From contig JADRCO010001128.1 in the NCBI GenBank assembly GCA_021464525.1, forward strand, positions 1-22,285: a stretch of 22,285 nucleotides of DNA, read 5' to 3'. Below the pieces are notes generated by a model, which saw nothing but the letters and a program-made list of their open reading frames with translations, was not told the origin of the DNA and did no database searches. The number at the start of each line of letters is the position of its first letter. Position 1 is the stretch's first letter. Of this stretch, positions 20,501 through 22,285 are shown one piece after another. This DNA comes from Rhizophagus sp. LPA8_4_AMF. Its lineage: Eukaryota; Glomeromycota; Glomeromycetes; Glomerales; Glomeraceae. A program made the translations under genes and the position numbers.

Positions 20501-21838
20501 AGATGTTTTATCTGAAGTTGTGAAAAATCCATGGCGGTGTATACATTAAAATAATTAAGAAAAATATTTCTAGATAATAAATTGACATTATTATAATATA
20601 AAATTAAAGGATATTGGAGCATTGTTGAATATCTCTTGAAAACGATCCCAAGACGTTTGTCGACTTTTGATTCGAAGTTCTCCTATGATTTCACATTGTG
20701 TAGCTAATGGAAGGGATCTAAATACTTCAGAATCAACATCTATCTCCTCAGACTATTTAACAACAAAATGACTTAAAATTCCAATATTTGAATATTGCGA
20801 ATCAACATAATCTGTTGTACCTTAAATTCCTTGATAAAATTTCTGAGATCATCTTCAGTTGCAAGACGAGGATCATCTTTACTAATCATTGATCTGAATA
20901 ATAAGTGTGAATCAATTAATGTGCTTCAAGAGATTGCTAAATTAATGTACATATTTACTCGATTCCTCCCGATATAGACGGTAAATCATATTCATCCCGT
21001 TTTCTCCGACGAAGTTGTTCTTCTTCCGAACTCACATTAAGTCCATCAAAATAAACAATATCATCGGTTTTTGCTCTTTTCCACAAACCTTTATTTTTTT
21101 TTGAGCTAACATACAAATAATTAAGCATATCAAAATTTGATTAATATAAATTATTTTTATTTGAACTCATAACACAGGCAACTCTCTATAAGTGCACTCC
21201 CATTGAGACCATATACATCATGTTCAAATTAGTGCAAAAATAATTGTGCATTTGTAGAGAACTCATTTATGTAGACATTAAAATATAATTCTTACTGCTT
21301 ACACTGAATCTTTTGAATCTTGAATAGCATGAAGCCTTAATTGTGCAGACAAGAGTTTTTCAGCAGTTTTTTGTATATTATTGGCATTACCAGTTCGTCT
21401 CTTACGACGTTCATTCTGTAAAATTATAAAGTTACATTTTATTAAATTCATTATTTAATATGTCTATAATACTATAAAGTAGAACCTAAAACCAACCAAA
21501 GTCAAACGTTTTAATTCTGGGGATCCGCCATCAAACACAAATACCGGTTTGATATTATAAAATAAAAGTTTACATATCCTTCTAAAAAACCCCAATAAAT
21601 GTGCGTTTTGTAACCTATTTCCTTCCTTATCACGCATTGCAGTCAAGAATTGATATAGCCAAATGCTAGCATGTAATTATTGACAAAAAACGTTAAGGAC
21701 AAAAAAATGGACACTTCAAATTGTTATCATAATAACTAGGCAAAGGATATCGATCGCGAGTCTTTTATTATTCAGAGACTCAAGCTTAACAGTTCGAGCT
21801 ACAGGTGAAATAAGTTCCCATAAACCTTTAACTCCCAT
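17595..21838 (-). CDS. RAD2: RAD2/XPG nucleotide-excision repair endonuclease
   Basis: This structure-specific nuclease of the FEN1/XPG family makes the 3' incision in nucleotide-excision repair with TFIIH. The 14 exons are 21751-21838, 21497-21672, 21303-21415, 20959-21105, 20821-20893, 20615-20752, 20231-20538, 20121-20161, 19408-20049, 18794-19338, 18300-18722, 18094-18230, 17936-18020 and 17595-17870. They give 1063 aa; yeast Rad2 has 1031. The N domain starts [15 protein letters not shown], with catalytic Asp30 ([11 protein letters not shown]), [10 protein letters not shown] and Asp77 ([12 protein letters not shown]). A long acidic spacer (about 200-755) holds the patches DFEEFEEFD and [11 protein letters not shown]. 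The I domain has [14 protein letters not shown] (Glu773, Glu775), [10 protein letters not shown] (Asp794, Asp796), LLGSDYTEG (Asp845) and [16 protein letters not shown]-binding box, QKVLDDFF (978-985), and a basic [10 protein letters not shown] tail follow. Introns 1 and 6 are U12-type AT-AC; the other 11 use GT-AG. Confidence 0.95.
20539..20614 (-). other. RAD2: U12-type AT-AC intron 6 of RAD2
   Basis: This 76-nt intron starts ATATCCTTTAA and ends GTATAC. It carries TTTCTTAAT (consensus TTCCTTAAY), whose second branch A is about 16 nt before the 3' end. Removing it joins NNAP to TAMDFSQLQ after codon 245 in phase 0, matching the DFSQYQLKGLL region of human XPG. No GT-AG pair at this point was found that keeps the frame. 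Sequence signals and protein join agree; splicing itself was not observed. Confidence 0.88.
21673..21750 (-). other. RAD2: U12-type AT-AC intron 1 of RAD2, splits the Asp30 codon
   Basis: This 78-nt intron starts ATATCCTTTGCC, a perfect minor-class donor, and ends AATTAC. It holds GTCCTTAAC (consensus TTCCTTAAY), with the branch A about 20 nt upstream of the end. Exon 1 ends in the G of a GAT codon and exon 2 supplies AT, rebuilding [13 protein letters not shown], which is nearly the yeast Rad2 sequence. The GT-AG alternative (CTA then GTTATT to GCTAG) runs into a stop. Confidence 0.92.
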
Positions 21839-22285
21839 TTGAACCTATTTCTCTCAAAACCAACAAACCAACAATTCGAAAATCATAGTCTATTATCTGC
21901 ATTTTATTTTTTTTAAAATCACATGACAATAACCAATCAGATTCTTCTGTCCGCATACCGTGGTACAAAAAAAACAAATTCCAAGAAAAAACCACATTTT
22001 TTTCATATTACCGTCTAAGCACTGCATATAGTATCCCCCGTATCCCCCTTTTGAGCGTACCCCACTTTATAAGACCCGGGTATTTTAAGGACCAGGAAAA
22101 CTTATAACAAAGGTCACTTCCCAATAGTAAAATGATGTTTTTGCCTAAATTAATAAAAAATTTACTTAAGTAATTAATCAAGAAATCCTTAAAACTTATA
22201 CAGAAAAGTCTGAGGAATAAAATGAATCATAAATTATTCTTGTAAAGTCAATATTAACTGAGATCATTAAATTTTCTGAAAAAAA
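21839..22285 (-). promoter_or_regulatory. RAD2 5' flank with tandem GTATCCCCC
   Basis: No coding frame was recognised up to the window edge. The 9-mer GTATCCCCC occurs twice back to back (22031-22048), about 195-210 bp before the RAD2 start, and the second copy runs into CCCCCTTTT. On the RAD2 strand this reads as repeated GGGGGATAC, which includes an AGGGG word like the yeast stress-response element. Binding by any factor is speculation. Confidence 0.4.

Overview
The window reads as nuclear DNA of a filamentous fungus. It is strongly AT-rich, its genes are split by many short introns (mostly about 60-100 nt), and one gene is a fungal chitin synthase. The mix of AT-rich DNA, degraded retrotransposon and Arg-rich repeat fragments, small TA-flanked inverted-repeat elements and minor-class (U12) introns suggests an early-diverging lineage, perhaps Glomeromycotina such as Rhizophagus. 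That placement is inference; no marker gene here proves it. All gene models below were built by hand from reading frame, splice signals and family conservation.

Layout: 1-4708 has no intact gene. It holds a broken Arg-rich reading frame (124-399), a broken RNase H-like retrotransposon fragment (1030-1320), a 1.4-kb inverted-repeat element with a five-copy tandem array inside it (1472-2878), and an abutting 97-bp palindrome. Next come MPG1/PSA1 (GDP-mannose pyrophosphorylase, minus, 7 exons, 362 aa) and, head to head across 385 bp, APC5 (anaphase-promoting complex subunit 5, plus, 18 exons, about 766 aa). APC5 converges on a division-1 chitin synthase (minus, 5 exons, 825 aa). About 2.4 kb of repeat-rich intergenic DNA follows (15127-17594), with at least two MITE-like elements, a palindrome and a short telomere-like tract. 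The last gene is RAD2/XPG (nucleotide-excision repair endonuclease, minus, 14 exons, 1063 aa), with its promoter at the right edge.

The genes are not an operon. MPG1 and the chitin synthase both serve the cell surface (GDP-mannose for mannan, glycoproteins and GPI anchors; chitin), but nothing shows joint control. MPG1 and APC5 probably share a bidirectional promoter.

The most striking observation is that RAD2 contains two introns with the full signature of U12-type AT-AC introns (ATATCCTTT donor, CTTAA branch site, terminal AC). They are the only joins that keep the XPG frame, and one of them splits the codon of catalytic Asp30.
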